Of a stretch of DNA of 40,053 nt, positions 1-6,227 are shown one piece after another. The notes beneath the pieces are model-generated. The model was not told the origin of the DNA, did no database searches, and was given only the letters and a program-made list of their open reading frames with translations. How positions within the stretch are numbered: position 1 is the stretch's first letter; each line of letters begins with the position of its first letter. The stretch is from positions 1-40,053 of IMG/VR virus record IMGVR_UViG_3300046507_000335; one strand, given 5' to 3'. Position numbers and translations under genes: made by a program. This DNA is from a virus.

Positions 1-49
1 TGTGTCGCGGGTTGCCTGGCCACAGGGGACGGTGCTAGGTTTAGCCACC

Positions 50-125
50 GCCCGTGTAGCTCAGTCGGTAGAGCAGCGCACTCGTAACGCGAAGGTCGCA
101 GGTTCGATTCCTGTCTCGGGCACCA
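50..125 (+). tRNA. tRNA-Thr (anticodon CGT)
   Basis: The sequence folds as a cloverleaf: acceptor arm 50-56 with 115-121 followed by encoded ACCA, a D arm of GCTC/GAGC, anticodon loop CTCGTAA with CGT at the centre, and a T arm closing on TTCGATT. The acceptor stem has one U-U mismatch and the anticodon stem has A-C at positions 31-39. Its 3' part is the phage attachment core, so integration regenerates the complete tRNA on the left side. Confidence 0.95.
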
Positions 126-126
126 A
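101..126 (+). repeat. attL: attL core (26-bp direct repeat)
   Basis: The T-arm and acceptor 3' half of tRNA-Thr plus one downstream base is repeated exactly at 38924-38949. The bases on either side differ between the two copies (A at 100 against T at 38923; A at 127 against G at 38950), which fixes the core at 26 bp. Confidence 0.95.
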
Positions 127-168
127 ACGCACTTCCAGCAGATCCCTAAGGGTTCCGCGAACATCGAT

Positions 169-193
169 AAGCCGCCGATTATGGCGGCTTTTT
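169..193 (+). terminator. Rho-independent terminator after tRNA-Thr
   Basis: AAGCCGCC (169-176) pairs perfectly with GGCGGCTT (183-190) across a six-base loop and is followed by further T residues. It lies inside the prophage, 44 bp past the tRNA end. It would end tRNA transcription before the integrase, so the phage supplies a replacement terminator for the host gene. Confidence 0.75.
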
Positions 194-238
194 AGTTCCT
201 GTGAGTTCCGAATAGATCCTATGCGTTCCGCGCAGAAA

Positions 239-288
239 TAGTACATCATCCAGCACATCTTAATTTCGAGTGACTAGGTGATGTACTA
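239..288. promoter_or_regulatory. Inverted repeat before int; candidate integrase arm sites
   Basis: TAGTACATCA (239-248) and TGATGTACTA (279-288) form a perfect 10-bp inverted repeat. The right arm ends at the base before the int start codon and overlaps the int ribosome-binding site AGGTG (276-280). The heptamer AGTACAT recurs twice near attR (38853-38871), so these are good candidates for integrase arm-type binding sites, with possible autoregulation of int. The rest of 194-288 shows nothing else. Confidence 0.5.
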
Positions 289-1500
289 ATGCCCCTCACG
301 GACACAGCGGTTCGCCAGGCCAAGCCGGCAGACAAGGAGTACACCATCGCGGATGGCAGCGGGCTTTCACTGCTCATCGCACCCAACGGCACCAAGTCGT
401 GGCACTTCCGATTCACCTGGCACGGCAAGCAGCCGCGCATATCCCTCGGCACCTATCCAGAGATCGGCCTACGTGATGCGCGTGAGCGGAGGGACCAGGC
501 TCGGGCGCTGGTGGCAAAGGGCATTGATCCGCGCAATGAGCGTCGGCAGGCGAAGGCAGAGGCCGCCGTGCGCCATGAAAACACCTTCGAGGCCGTGGCG
601 AACCGTTGGCACGCCTTCAAGGTTCCGCGCTGGGCAAAGTCCATGAAGGGCGCCGCTGCACAGTCCAGGCTCTACCTTGAAAAGGATCTGATCCCCGAGA
701 TTGGGAAATACCCGTTGGACCAGATCAAGCGAGCCGATGTTCTGAGGGCTATGCGCAGGGTTGAGAAGCGCGGAGCCCTGAACTCGGCAAGGAAGTGCCG
801 GTCCTGGCTTAACGAGATATTCCGGTATGGGATGGCCGAAGGCCTGATAGACATCAACCCAGCCGCCGACCTGGACATCGTTGCCGTTCCGGAGCCGCCG
901 GTGCAGCACAACCCTTTCTTGAAAATGCATGAGCTCAAGGATTTTCTCAGGACGCTGCGCAATGACAGCTGTGCCAGTTACGTGCGCAGCGCCATCCGGC
1001 TGTTGCTGCTGACGGGCGTGCGAACGATTGAGTTACGCAGTGCGACTATCGATCAGTTCGATTTCGATGGTGCTTTATGGGCGATACCGCCGGGGGTTGT
1101 GAAGCAATTGCAGAAGAGGGTAAGGACGCAAAGCGGGGAGATTCCACCGTACCTGGTCCCGCTATCGCGGCAGGCTGTGGAAGAGGCAAGGCGTGTGCAT
1201 CAGCTGACCGGTGGTTATCGCTTGCTTATCGCGGGTCGCAATGACCCGCGCAAGCCAATAAGCAATGCCACTGTCAACGGGGCGATTTCACGCATGGGAT
1301 ACAAGGGCAGGCTCACGGGGCACGGGATTCGCGCCACGATATCAACCGCCTTGAACGAGAAGGGATATAACGAAAAGTGGATCGACGCTCAGCTATCGCA
1401 CATTGGCGACTCGTACAACCATGCTGAGTTTGTGGAGCAGAGGCGAGGGATGATGCAGGACTGGGCCGATTACTTGGATTCGCTGGAGACTGAAGCCTGA
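289..1500 (+). CDS. int: Tyrosine recombinase integrase (P4 type)
   Basis: This enzyme catalyses site-specific recombination between attP and the tRNA-Thr attB. Residues 1-90 match the DUF4102-type arm-binding domain of P4-like integrases (tRNA-targeting), about 100-200 the SAM-like core-binding domain, and about 210-395 the catalytic domain. Catalytic residues visible are R245 (TGVRTIEL), H345 and R348 (GHGIRAT), H371 (QLSH) and Y376 (SYNHAEF). The distance from H371 to Y376 is only five residues, shorter than the usual nine or ten. The length of 403 aa is normal. The start at 289 has AGGTG eight bases upstream. The gene lies beside attL and its last 31 bases overlap the convergent excisionase candidate. 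Confidence 0.95.
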   Translation: MPLTDTAVRQAKPADKEYTIADGSGLSLLIAPNGTKSWHFRFTWHGKQPRISLGTYPEIGLRDARERRDQARALVAKGIDPRNERRQAKAEAAVRHENTFEAVANRWHAFKVPRWAKSMKGAAAQSRLYLEKDLIPEIGKYPLDQIKRADVLRAMRRVEKRGALNSARKCRSWLNEIFRYGMAEGLIDINPAADLDIVAVPEPPVQHNPFLKMHELKDFLRTLRNDSCASYVRSAIRLLLLTGVRTIELRSATIDQFDFDGALWAIPPGVVKQLQKRVRTQSGEIPPYLVPLSRQAVEEARRVHQLTGGYRLLIAGRNDPRKPISNATVNGAISRMGYKGRLTGHGIRATISTALNEKGYNEKWIDAQLSHIGDSYNHAEFVEQRRGMMQDWADYLDSLETEA

Positions 1501-1718
1501 CCGCGTGCGGCCGCGAGCTTGTCCCTGTTCCATTGCAGAACCTCGGACTTCACCCAGGCCACGGCCCGGCCACCCAGCCTTACCTGTTTTGGGAAGCGGC
1601 CATTGCTGGCCATGTCGTAGATGGTGCTTTGGCTCAGGCCCACCAACTCAATGACCTTTGGGAGCCTCATGTATTCGACCGGCGCATCCTGCTGGTCGTC
1701 GTTGCGTGCGGTGTTCAT
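1470..1718 (-). CDS. AlpA-family DNA-binding protein, likely excisionase
   Basis: The 82-aa protein has the AlpA/MerR-like winged helix: residues 15-65 read as an HTH (IELVGLSQSTIYDMASNGRF) followed by a strand and wing containing FPKQVRLGGRAVAWV. Such proteins act as excisionases or as activators of integrase. Its place as the last gene of the leftward early operon, convergent with and overlapping the end of int by 31 bases, is the usual place for xis. GAGG lies seven bases before the ATG. Assignment as Xis rather than another regulator is inference. Confidence 0.85.
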   Translation of the reverse strand: MNTARNDDQQDAPVEYMRLPKVIELVGLSQSTIYDMASNGRFPKQVRLGGRAVAWVKSEVLQWNRDKLAAARGQASVSSESK

Positions 1719-1770
1719 AGGGATACCTCGCCAGGCCGTTGCCGGCTGGAATTGGTTTGAAGGGGAGGGG

Positions 1771-2622
1771 TTACTGCTTGATTTGGTTGAGGCGGGCTAC
1801 TTCGTCGAGGCAGGCGTTCCAGCCGTTGGCCATTGATTCATCGCCAAAGTCTTCTGCGCAGGCCTCGCTTGGCAGCACCACCGCTACCGGCGCGGGCAAC
1901 GTGCGATCTTCCGGCACCGGCGGATAACCAGGGAACGCCACCGGCTCGCCATGGGCCTGAGCGAATGGTGTGTCCATCACTTCCACGGCATCACAATCAG
2001 CACAGCGCCGTGGATCGTCTGCAAGAGACATGTACCGGTGCTTACAGGTGCAGTCGGCGCCCGGCTCTTCAGGGTCAAGTACGACGCAGTGGGCTTCATG
2101 CTTCGCGGATGGCGCGGAGGGGTGATCGCCTGACGCCATCGCTACTTCAGAGGTAATCTGTGCAGTCGGATAAAGCTTGGCGGCTTGCGCGGATTGGTGG
2201 GCGAGAAATGCAATGACGTCCCTACTCCACTGGAAGAAGCCGGGTACGCCACGTGGTGCTCGGTCCAGCAACTCCCGCGCCTTGGTCAGTCCTTCTCGAA
2301 GTTTCCGATTAACGCGCCGTTTTATTGTGAACATATTGGTGGACGCTAGTAGCTCACCATTGAGCCGTTCCACCTCCGCCTGTAGCCGGGTGACGTGGGC
2401 GCGGTGGTCGACAAAGCTCACCCACTCGCCTTCCGGCATACAATGGGTTTCGCCTTCCAAGAAGTCCCATCGCTCTACTTCCGGCTCCCCGCCAGCAGGC
2501 GGCACAGGTTCAGCGAGTGCGGCGCGTAGCTTGTCGTGCGTAATTCCATGACCGGCCTCAAAACAAGAAAGCATCGCGTGTTCGACCAGCTCACGCGACA
2601 GGGTTACGGTTTTATTGTTCAT
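1771..2622 (-). CDS. Hypothetical early phage protein, Ea22-like composition
   Basis: The 283-aa product has an N-terminal piece starting MNNKTVTLSREL, a central helical segment (about 70-130) and a C-terminal part with a Cys-rich patch (GADCTCKHRY and RCADCDAVEV) that could bind a metal. The ending ESMANGWNACLDEVARLNQ resembles tails of Ea22-like early proteins of lambdoid phages; that likeness is from memory. The start at 2622 is chosen because it overlaps the upstream stop as ATGA. The open frame extends a further 36 codons upstream, but those lie within the neighbouring gene. Function unknown. Confidence 0.75.
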   Translation of the reverse strand: MNNKTVTLSRELVEHAMLSCFEAGHGITHDKLRAALAEPVPPAGGEPEVERWDFLEGETHCMPEGEWVSFVDHRAHVTRLQAEVERLNGELLASTNMFTIKRRVNRKLREGLTKARELLDRAPRGVPGFFQWSRDVIAFLAHQSAQAAKLYPTAQITSEVAMASGDHPSAPSAKHEAHCVVLDPEEPGADCTCKHRYMSLADDPRRCADCDAVEVMDTPFAQAHGEPVAFPGYPPVPEDRTLPAPVAVVLPSEACAEDFGDESMANGWNACLDEVARLNQIKQ

Positions 2623-2840
2623 GGTAGTTTCTTCCACCAAGCTTGATTGAATGCCAGCATCGCCAGCTCCGGGGACTTGCCAAAGCCGGCAACACCATTC
2701 TGAAGATCCTGGCCGTATAGCGCACACCACTGATCGCCATCAATCGACAGGCGCGGACGATAGAGAACGCTCGGCTCGGTCATGCATTCGTCGATATGTC
2801 GGTAGGCCTGCGCGGCTACTTCGTTGATGTAATCACTCAT
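2619..2840 (-). CDS. Small hypothetical phage protein
   Basis: The 73-aa protein starts MSDYINEVAAQAYRHIDE and contains a compact region with PRLSIDGDQWCALYG followed by GKSPELAMLAFNQAWWKKLP. The second part resembles the short strand-helix modules of phage accessory proteins that act on unknown targets. It is tightly packed: its start overlaps the end of the upstream gene (2833-2840) and its stop overlaps the next start as ATGA. No known function. Confidence 0.75.
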   Translation of the reverse strand: MSDYINEVAAQAYRHIDECMTEPSVLYRPRLSIDGDQWCALYGQDLQNGVAGFGKSPELAMLAFNQAWWKKLP

Positions 2841-3225
2841 GGCTTGCTGCCTCGGCGGTGGGGTTGAGGGCGGCTTCGATGGCTGCGTCTACAGCGGCGT
2901 CGAGGTCAACCCCGTTGAGCACCATGTTCTCCGGTGTGGTGCCAGCAAACACGCCGCCCTGATGGATCGTTTCCAAGTTACGGCTACGCAGCCAGCGATA
3001 CCGCTCTGCGTCACGCTCCGCCGCCTGGCACGCCTGCTGCTCTGCGTAGCGTCTCTGCTCCAGGCTGTGCAACGCTTCGTCGCGCTGGTTGAGCAGCTGT
3101 TGCAGGGCTTCGCGCTCGCCCTTCAGACGGTCGAAGTCGGCGGCCAGCACAACGGAAAGTCGGCCCAGGGCTTCGCCTTCAACAAGGCCCGCATCGCCAA
3201 CGTGGTAACGCCTCATGCGATCCAT
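2833..3225 (-). CDS. Hypothetical coiled-coil phage protein
   Basis: The 130-aa product has a long helical, probably coiled-coil segment (about 28-80) rich in Glu, Arg, Gln and Leu, followed by the common phage sequence AERYRWLRSRN and a C-terminal DLDAAVDAAIEAAL helix. Early operons of many phages carry such proteins without known role. Its start overlaps the 3' end of the upstream 33-codon gene and its end overlaps the downstream start, showing translational coupling. Confidence 0.75.
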   Translation of the reverse strand: MDRMRRYHVGDAGLVEGEALGRLSVVLAADFDRLKGEREALQQLLNQRDEALHSLEQRRYAEQQACQAAERDAERYRWLRSRNLETIHQGGVFAGTTPENMVLNGVDLDAAVDAAIEAALNPTAEAASHE

Positions 3226-3314
3226 ACAGCCTCCTGACGCTTAACGCTGAGTTTGTAGGCGAACACCGGGGCGGCTGCATTCAGCACCAGCACTACGATC
3301 AGAAACCAAATCAT
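3213..3314 (-). CDS. One-helix membrane microprotein (33 aa)
   Basis: The frame encodes MIWFLIVVLVLNAAAPVFAY followed by a basic tail (KLSVKRQEAVWIA). The first 20 residues form one transmembrane helix or an uncleaved signal anchor. It starts with ATGA overlapping the upstream stop, has GGGAG seven to ten bases before the ATG, and ends 13 bases inside the next gene. The overlaps and good ribosome-binding site support translation. Function unknown; a role at the cell membrane is inferred from composition only. Confidence 0.65.
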   Translation of the reverse strand: MIWFLIVVLVLNAAAPVFAYKLSVKRQEAVWIA

Positions 3315-3472
3315 GATTGATTCTCCCGCGCCTGCCGCTCTGCCATCAGGGCTTGACGCTTCTTGCTGCATTTTTGGTGGTTGCCCCGGCTCCGGTTCTT
3401 CTGGCAGATGTCGCAGATGAGCGGGAAGTCAGGGCAGTTGGATTTCAGCTTGCCGGGGATGGGGGCGGTCAT
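3311..3472 (-). CDS. Small Cys-rich zinc-finger-like protein (53 aa)
   Basis: The 53-residue protein has C13, C20, C23, H32 and C35 in an arrangement (CDICQKNRSRGNHQKC) that could bind one zinc ion, followed by a strongly basic helix (SKKRQALMAERQAREN). This suggests nucleic-acid binding. It is joined to both neighbours by ATGA overlaps (3311-3314 and 3469-3472), so translation is coupled along the chain. No named family is recognised. Confidence 0.65.
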   Translation of the reverse strand: MTAPIPGKLKSNCPDFPLICDICQKNRSRGNHQKCSKKRQALMAERQARENQS

Positions 3473-4071
3473 TCTCGGCCAGCCTTCGCTAGCTCGTACT
3501 GCTCCAGGGTCAGCGCGACCGCGTTGTCAGGCATTCCCGGCAAGAAGTCGGCGGGAATTTCGCCGGCGCTGAACAGGTTATTTGTGGTCCACAGCTTGCC
3601 GGTGGTGAGCTGGTACAGGTACCAGCGCGAGCCGCCGAACCCCAGCCACGAACTGTTGCCGCCTGGCTGGTCGCCGCTGTCGCCGTAGACCCAGCCTTTC
3701 ATCACCAGCATGCGGCCGGCACGTGCCTGGGCGTTGTAGGTGGTGCGCTTCTCGTGCCAGAAGTCGCAGTGATGACATAGGCCGTTGGCCTTGAGCCTCG
3801 CTGCCGTTGGTTCGCGATAGTTGGCCCGCTCTGGTTTCCCGCAGTGCCCGCAAAAATGAACATGCCCTCCGGCGGCGACCTCGCGCAACATCAGATGCAA
3901 GTTAGTCAGGTAGTTGGTCATGTCGCTAAAGGCGCTCAGCCGGGCTTTGCGGTCATCCATGCTGACGATCTGGTACAGCCGCTCTTTTCCCCAGTCGGTA
4001 ACGCCATAGCAGTTGCGGTTGATGCGGCACTGCTCTTCGTATTCGGGTGTTCCGTATGCTGGCCTACTCAC
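3469..4071 (-). CDS. Hypothetical protein with four-Cys zinc module
   Basis: The 200-aa product carries two CxxC pairs (C74/C77 in HFCGHCGKPE and C99/C102 in LCHHCDFWHE), likely one structural zinc site. A C-terminal half rich in Trp, Tyr and Gly (SSWLGFGGSRWYLYQLTTGK) follows, which looks like a small beta domain. The GTG at 4071 is preferred because it overlaps the stop of the upstream gene (GTGA). A longer frame to 4332 exists, but its extra part is out of frame with a better gene on the same strand. It has no recognised function. Confidence 0.7.
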   Translation of the reverse strand: MSRPAYGTPEYEEQCRINRNCYGVTDWGKERLYQIVSMDDRKARLSAFSDMTNYLTNLHLMLREVAAGGHVHFCGHCGKPERANYREPTAARLKANGLCHHCDFWHEKRTTYNAQARAGRMLVMKGWVYGDSGDQPGGNSSWLGFGGSRWYLYQLTTGKLWTTNNLFSAGEIPADFLPGMPDNAVALTLEQYELAKAGRE

Positions 4072-4247
4072 GTCTTCACCTCCAACAGCTTGATAACTTC
4101 CTTGATGCCCTCTGCGTAGCTGTGCGGCTGCGCGGCGGCGTTGCGTGCCAGGTCGCCAACGATCTTGAGCGCGACCTTGGGGTTGCGGATCGAAGCGCCG
4201 GCGTCCTGCGCCACGCCCAGGGCAAACCGCTTGCCCTCCAGGTACAT
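4068..4247 (-). CDS. Hypothetical small phage protein, possibly N-terminally frameshifted
   Basis: The 59-residue frame starts MYLEGKRFALGVAQDAGASI and ends KEVIKLLEVKT, a plausible helical protein. No ribosome-binding site precedes the ATG at 4247. A better start context (ATGAACAC at 4272, 8 bases after the upstream stop) is in a different frame. Removing one base from the A/C stretch at 4261-4268 would join it in phase. The gene may therefore carry a one-base insertion near its start, or it may simply start at the internal ATG. It is coupled downstream through a GTGA overlap. Confidence 0.55.
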   Translation of the reverse strand: MYLEGKRFALGVAQDAGASIRNPKVALKIVGDLARNAAAQPHSYAEGIKEVIKLLEVKT

Positions 4248-4280
4248 GACGCGGTTGATGGGTTGTGTTCATGAGAGCCT

Positions 4281-4490
4281 CTACCAGGCAGCGGCAAGGC
4301 CGCCCAAGTCGAATAGTCGGGATCTGAGCCACTGGGCATGGTTGTGTCTGTGTTGGTCCGTCTTCGGCTTATCCCAGTGAGCAAGGCAGCGGATGAAGAT
4401 CAATCGTCTGGTCACCATCCACGGCGCGACAGGCTCAACCGCCTGCGCGAAGCACAGATTCAGCTGGTTTGGATTGGCCTGTCGCTTCAT
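4281..4490 (-). CDS. Small hypothetical protein (69 aa)
   Basis: The product begins MKRQANPNQLNLCFAQAVEP and has a basic, Trp-containing C-terminal part (CLAHWDKPKTDQHRHNHAQW). It starts two bases after the original stop codon of the exonuclease gene (TGA at 4493-4495), so the two genes were probably translationally coupled before the exonuclease frameshift. No family is recognised. Confidence 0.65.
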   Translation of the reverse strand: MKRQANPNQLNLCFAQAVEPVAPWMVTRRLIFIRCLAHWDKPKTDQHRHNHAQWLRSRLFDLGGLAAAW

Positions 4491-4492
4491 GG

Positions 4493-5115
4493 TCAGGCCA
4501 CCTGAGCCGGCGGATTCATTGCCCAGTAAACGCGGGCGCAGGCCTCGGCATCGGGCCGGGCGCGGTGGCCGCCGACCAACTCTTCGCCGGTGAAGTGCAG
4601 CAGGGCCTCGGTTACGGTTGGCACCTTGTATTGGCCTGGGCGACCGAATCCGGCGGCGATCATCTTGGCGGTTGGCGGGCACTTGACGATGTTCTTGCTT
4701 GACTGGCAGGTGCAGTAACCGGGCGTGGCCTTGAAGGCGTCGGCCGCTTCCTTGCCGCGATAGCGCGATAGCGCGATAGCGCGATGCGCATAATCCGATC
4801 ATCGAAGGCAATGTTGTGGGCGATGCGCAGGCCGGCACGCTCATGAATCGCCATGAAGCCGTCCAGCGCTTCGGACTCGGGGATGCCCATGTCCATCGCC
4901 ATTTCGTTGGTGATGTCGTGGATGGCGGTCACTTCGGCGGGGATCACCCAGCCATCGGGGCGGACCATCGCCTCGAAGGAATCGACCAGGGTGCCGTCCG
5001 GGCTGTAGGCCAGGATGCAGATGTCCACCAGGTGGGGCTGGCGCGGGTCGTCGCTTGGGTCGCGAAACAGCGGCAGGCCAGTTGTCTCTGTGTCGTACGG
5101 GGTGAGCAGGTTCAT
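4493..5115 (-). pseudogene. DEDDh 3'-5' exonuclease, frameshifted by an extra 8-bp repeat unit
   Basis: The N-terminal part has ExoI motif D8/E10 (YDTETTGL) and ExoII motif HNIAFDD of DnaQ-like exonucleases. After the segment RIALSRYR the frame enters three copies of GCGATAGC (4757-4780) and the ORF stops at 4660 (151 aa). With two copies the frame continues as GKEAADAFKATPGYCTCQ and on to HRARPDAEACARVY, which holds the ExoIII His and Asp, ending at 4493 (204 aa). The present allele therefore lacks one catalytic motif and is expected to be inactive. GAGGAAAG precedes the ATG at 5115. Loss could be reversible by repeat slippage. Confidence 0.85.
4757..4785. repeat. 8-bp tandem repeat (3 units plus partial)
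   Basis: GCGATAGC occurs three times in tandem (4757-4764, 4765-4772, 4773-4780) followed by GCGAT. Two units keep the exonuclease reading frame open; three shift it. Copy number change by replication slippage would switch the gene off or on. Confidence 0.9.
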
Positions 5116-5135
5116 GGGGCACTTTCCTCGGGGCG

Positions 5136-5160
5136 AAAAGAAGGCGCCCGCAGGCGCCTG
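5136..5160 (-). terminator. Intra-operon terminator upstream of the exonuclease
   Basis: Read on the minus strand, AGGCGCC and GGCGCCT form a GC-rich hairpin with a three-base loop followed by TTCTTTT. It sits between the gene ending at 5190 and the exonuclease gene and would limit leftward transcription unless antitermination acts, in keeping with the boxA-like element after the left promoter. Confidence 0.65.
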
Positions 5161-5189
5161 TATTGTTCGATTTGGTTGGGATGGGGCCG

Positions 5190-6002
5190 TTACGCCACGT
5201 CGTTCAGCTTCGCGATGACCTTGAACTTGTGCTCCAGCGCGGTGGCGCCCTCGGCTTCCAGCTCGATCACCTTGTTGTCGAGCAGGCGCATCAGCAGTAC
5301 GGCGGCCTGGTCGCTGTCGATAGCCATCCGGCTTTGAATCCACGCCGCGTCCAGGGTGCTGGTGACCTTGAGCACCACCAGCTGGGCGGCGTCTTCGTAG
5401 TTGTAATCGCCGAACTCTTTGCCGTTATTGGCGGGGCTCGCCGTGCCTATCAGGGCTTCCAGCTCATCGCTGGTGCCCAAGGGGTGTTCGCCGTCCGGCT
5501 CATCTGGCCCGGTGGGCGTCTGCCCGAACAGGCTGCCGGTGATGTCGCTCACATGCAGCGGCAAGTCCGGTTGGTCGCGGTCCGGCTGGATGAAGTCCAG
5601 GCCTTCGGCGTAGTCGTTGGGCGCCAGGACCAGCAGACACAGCCGGCCAGCAACATCGATGAGCCCGTGTCGGTTCGGGTCCTGGGCATCAATGGCAGCG
5701 GTTACCGTAATCGCCTTAGCCTTGAACTTGGCGTCTACGATCGTCACCGGGATGGTGTCAACGTTGCGGGAGCTGATAATGCTGATGGCGTTGGTGGCCG
5801 CCTTGTTGGCCGCTTCAGTCATGCGGTCGATGACTTCCTGCTGCTGGCCTTCGTTCAGGCTGTGATATGGGGCGCGGATGTTCTTCACTTCAAACAGGCC
5901 GGCCTCGACCATGTCATGCACCAGCAGTTCGTGCGCAAGGGCCGAAGCGGGTACGTCCAGCAGCTTGGCCCGCTCGATGATTGCCTTGTGTTCAGTCTTC
6001 AT
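5190..6002 (-). CDS. Early phage protein with FtsK-gamma-like C-terminal domain
   Basis: The 270-aa protein has an N-terminal helical region, a middle section with beta-like sequence (about 75-140), an acidic Pro/Gly-rich linker (about 150-185) and a C-terminal segment from about 200. The segment containing LVVLKVTSTLDAAWIQSRM then LLMRLLDNKVIELE resembles the winged-helix gamma domain that lets FtsK read chromosomal KOPS sites. The resemblance is by eye. No ATPase motor is present, so a DNA-binding role is more likely than translocation. It lies downstream of the recombination genes. Confidence 0.75.
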   Translation of the reverse strand: MKTEHKAIIERAKLLDVPASALAHELLVHDMVEAGLFEVKNIRAPYHSLNEGQQQEVIDRMTEAANKAATNAISIISSRNVDTIPVTIVDAKFKAKAITVTAAIDAQDPNRHGLIDVAGRLCLLVLAPNDYAEGLDFIQPDRDQPDLPLHVSDITGSLFGQTPTGPDEPDGEHPLGTSDELEALIGTASPANNGKEFGDYNYEDAAQLVVLKVTSTLDAAWIQSRMAIDSDQAAVLLMRLLDNKVIELEAEGATALEHKFKVIAKLNDVA

Positions 6003-6011
6003 GGGTAACCC

Positions 6012-6212
6012 TCAGTGTTTAGCGATGCGTTCGAGCTTCGACTGTTGCGCCGGGCTCAGGTTGGTGTGAGCGCCGTAGCGCTTGAAGCTGGCCCGGATGT
6101 TCTCGACGAATTCCAGTTCCCATTCCCCGCTGGCATGTAGCTCAGCGGAAACCAGGATCGCGGCGAACTCTTCGATGCTGTCGTAGACCTCAAGGACAGA
6201 TTGGGCGGCCAT
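6012..6212 (-). CDS. Small hypothetical phage protein (66 aa)
   Basis: The acidic N-terminal half (VLEVYDSIEEFAAILVSAEL) and a basic C-terminal end (NLSPAQQSKLERIAKH) suggest an all-helical protein. It sits between the YqaJ exonuclease and the FtsK-gamma-like protein, with short gaps to both, and probably belongs to the recombination segment. Function unknown. Confidence 0.75.
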   Translation of the reverse strand: MAAQSVLEVYDSIEEFAAILVSAELHASGEWELEFVENIRASFKRYGAHTNLSPAQQSKLERIAKH

Positions 6213-6227
6213 GGCTGGTCCTCCTGA

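Noticed and set aside
1-49. Gene end upstream of tRNA-Thr
   Set aside because: Too little sequence to see a reading frame or family; nothing can be supported.
2623-2730. 36-codon extension of the 283-aa early protein
   Set aside because: These codons lie within the 73-aa gene in another frame; ATGA coupling at 2619-2622 supports the shorter form.
4072-4332. N-terminal extension of the four-Cys protein up to 4332
   Set aside because: The extension is Arg/Gly/Gln-rich shadow sequence; the better frame on the same strand is 4068-4247, and GTG 4071 gives a coupled start.
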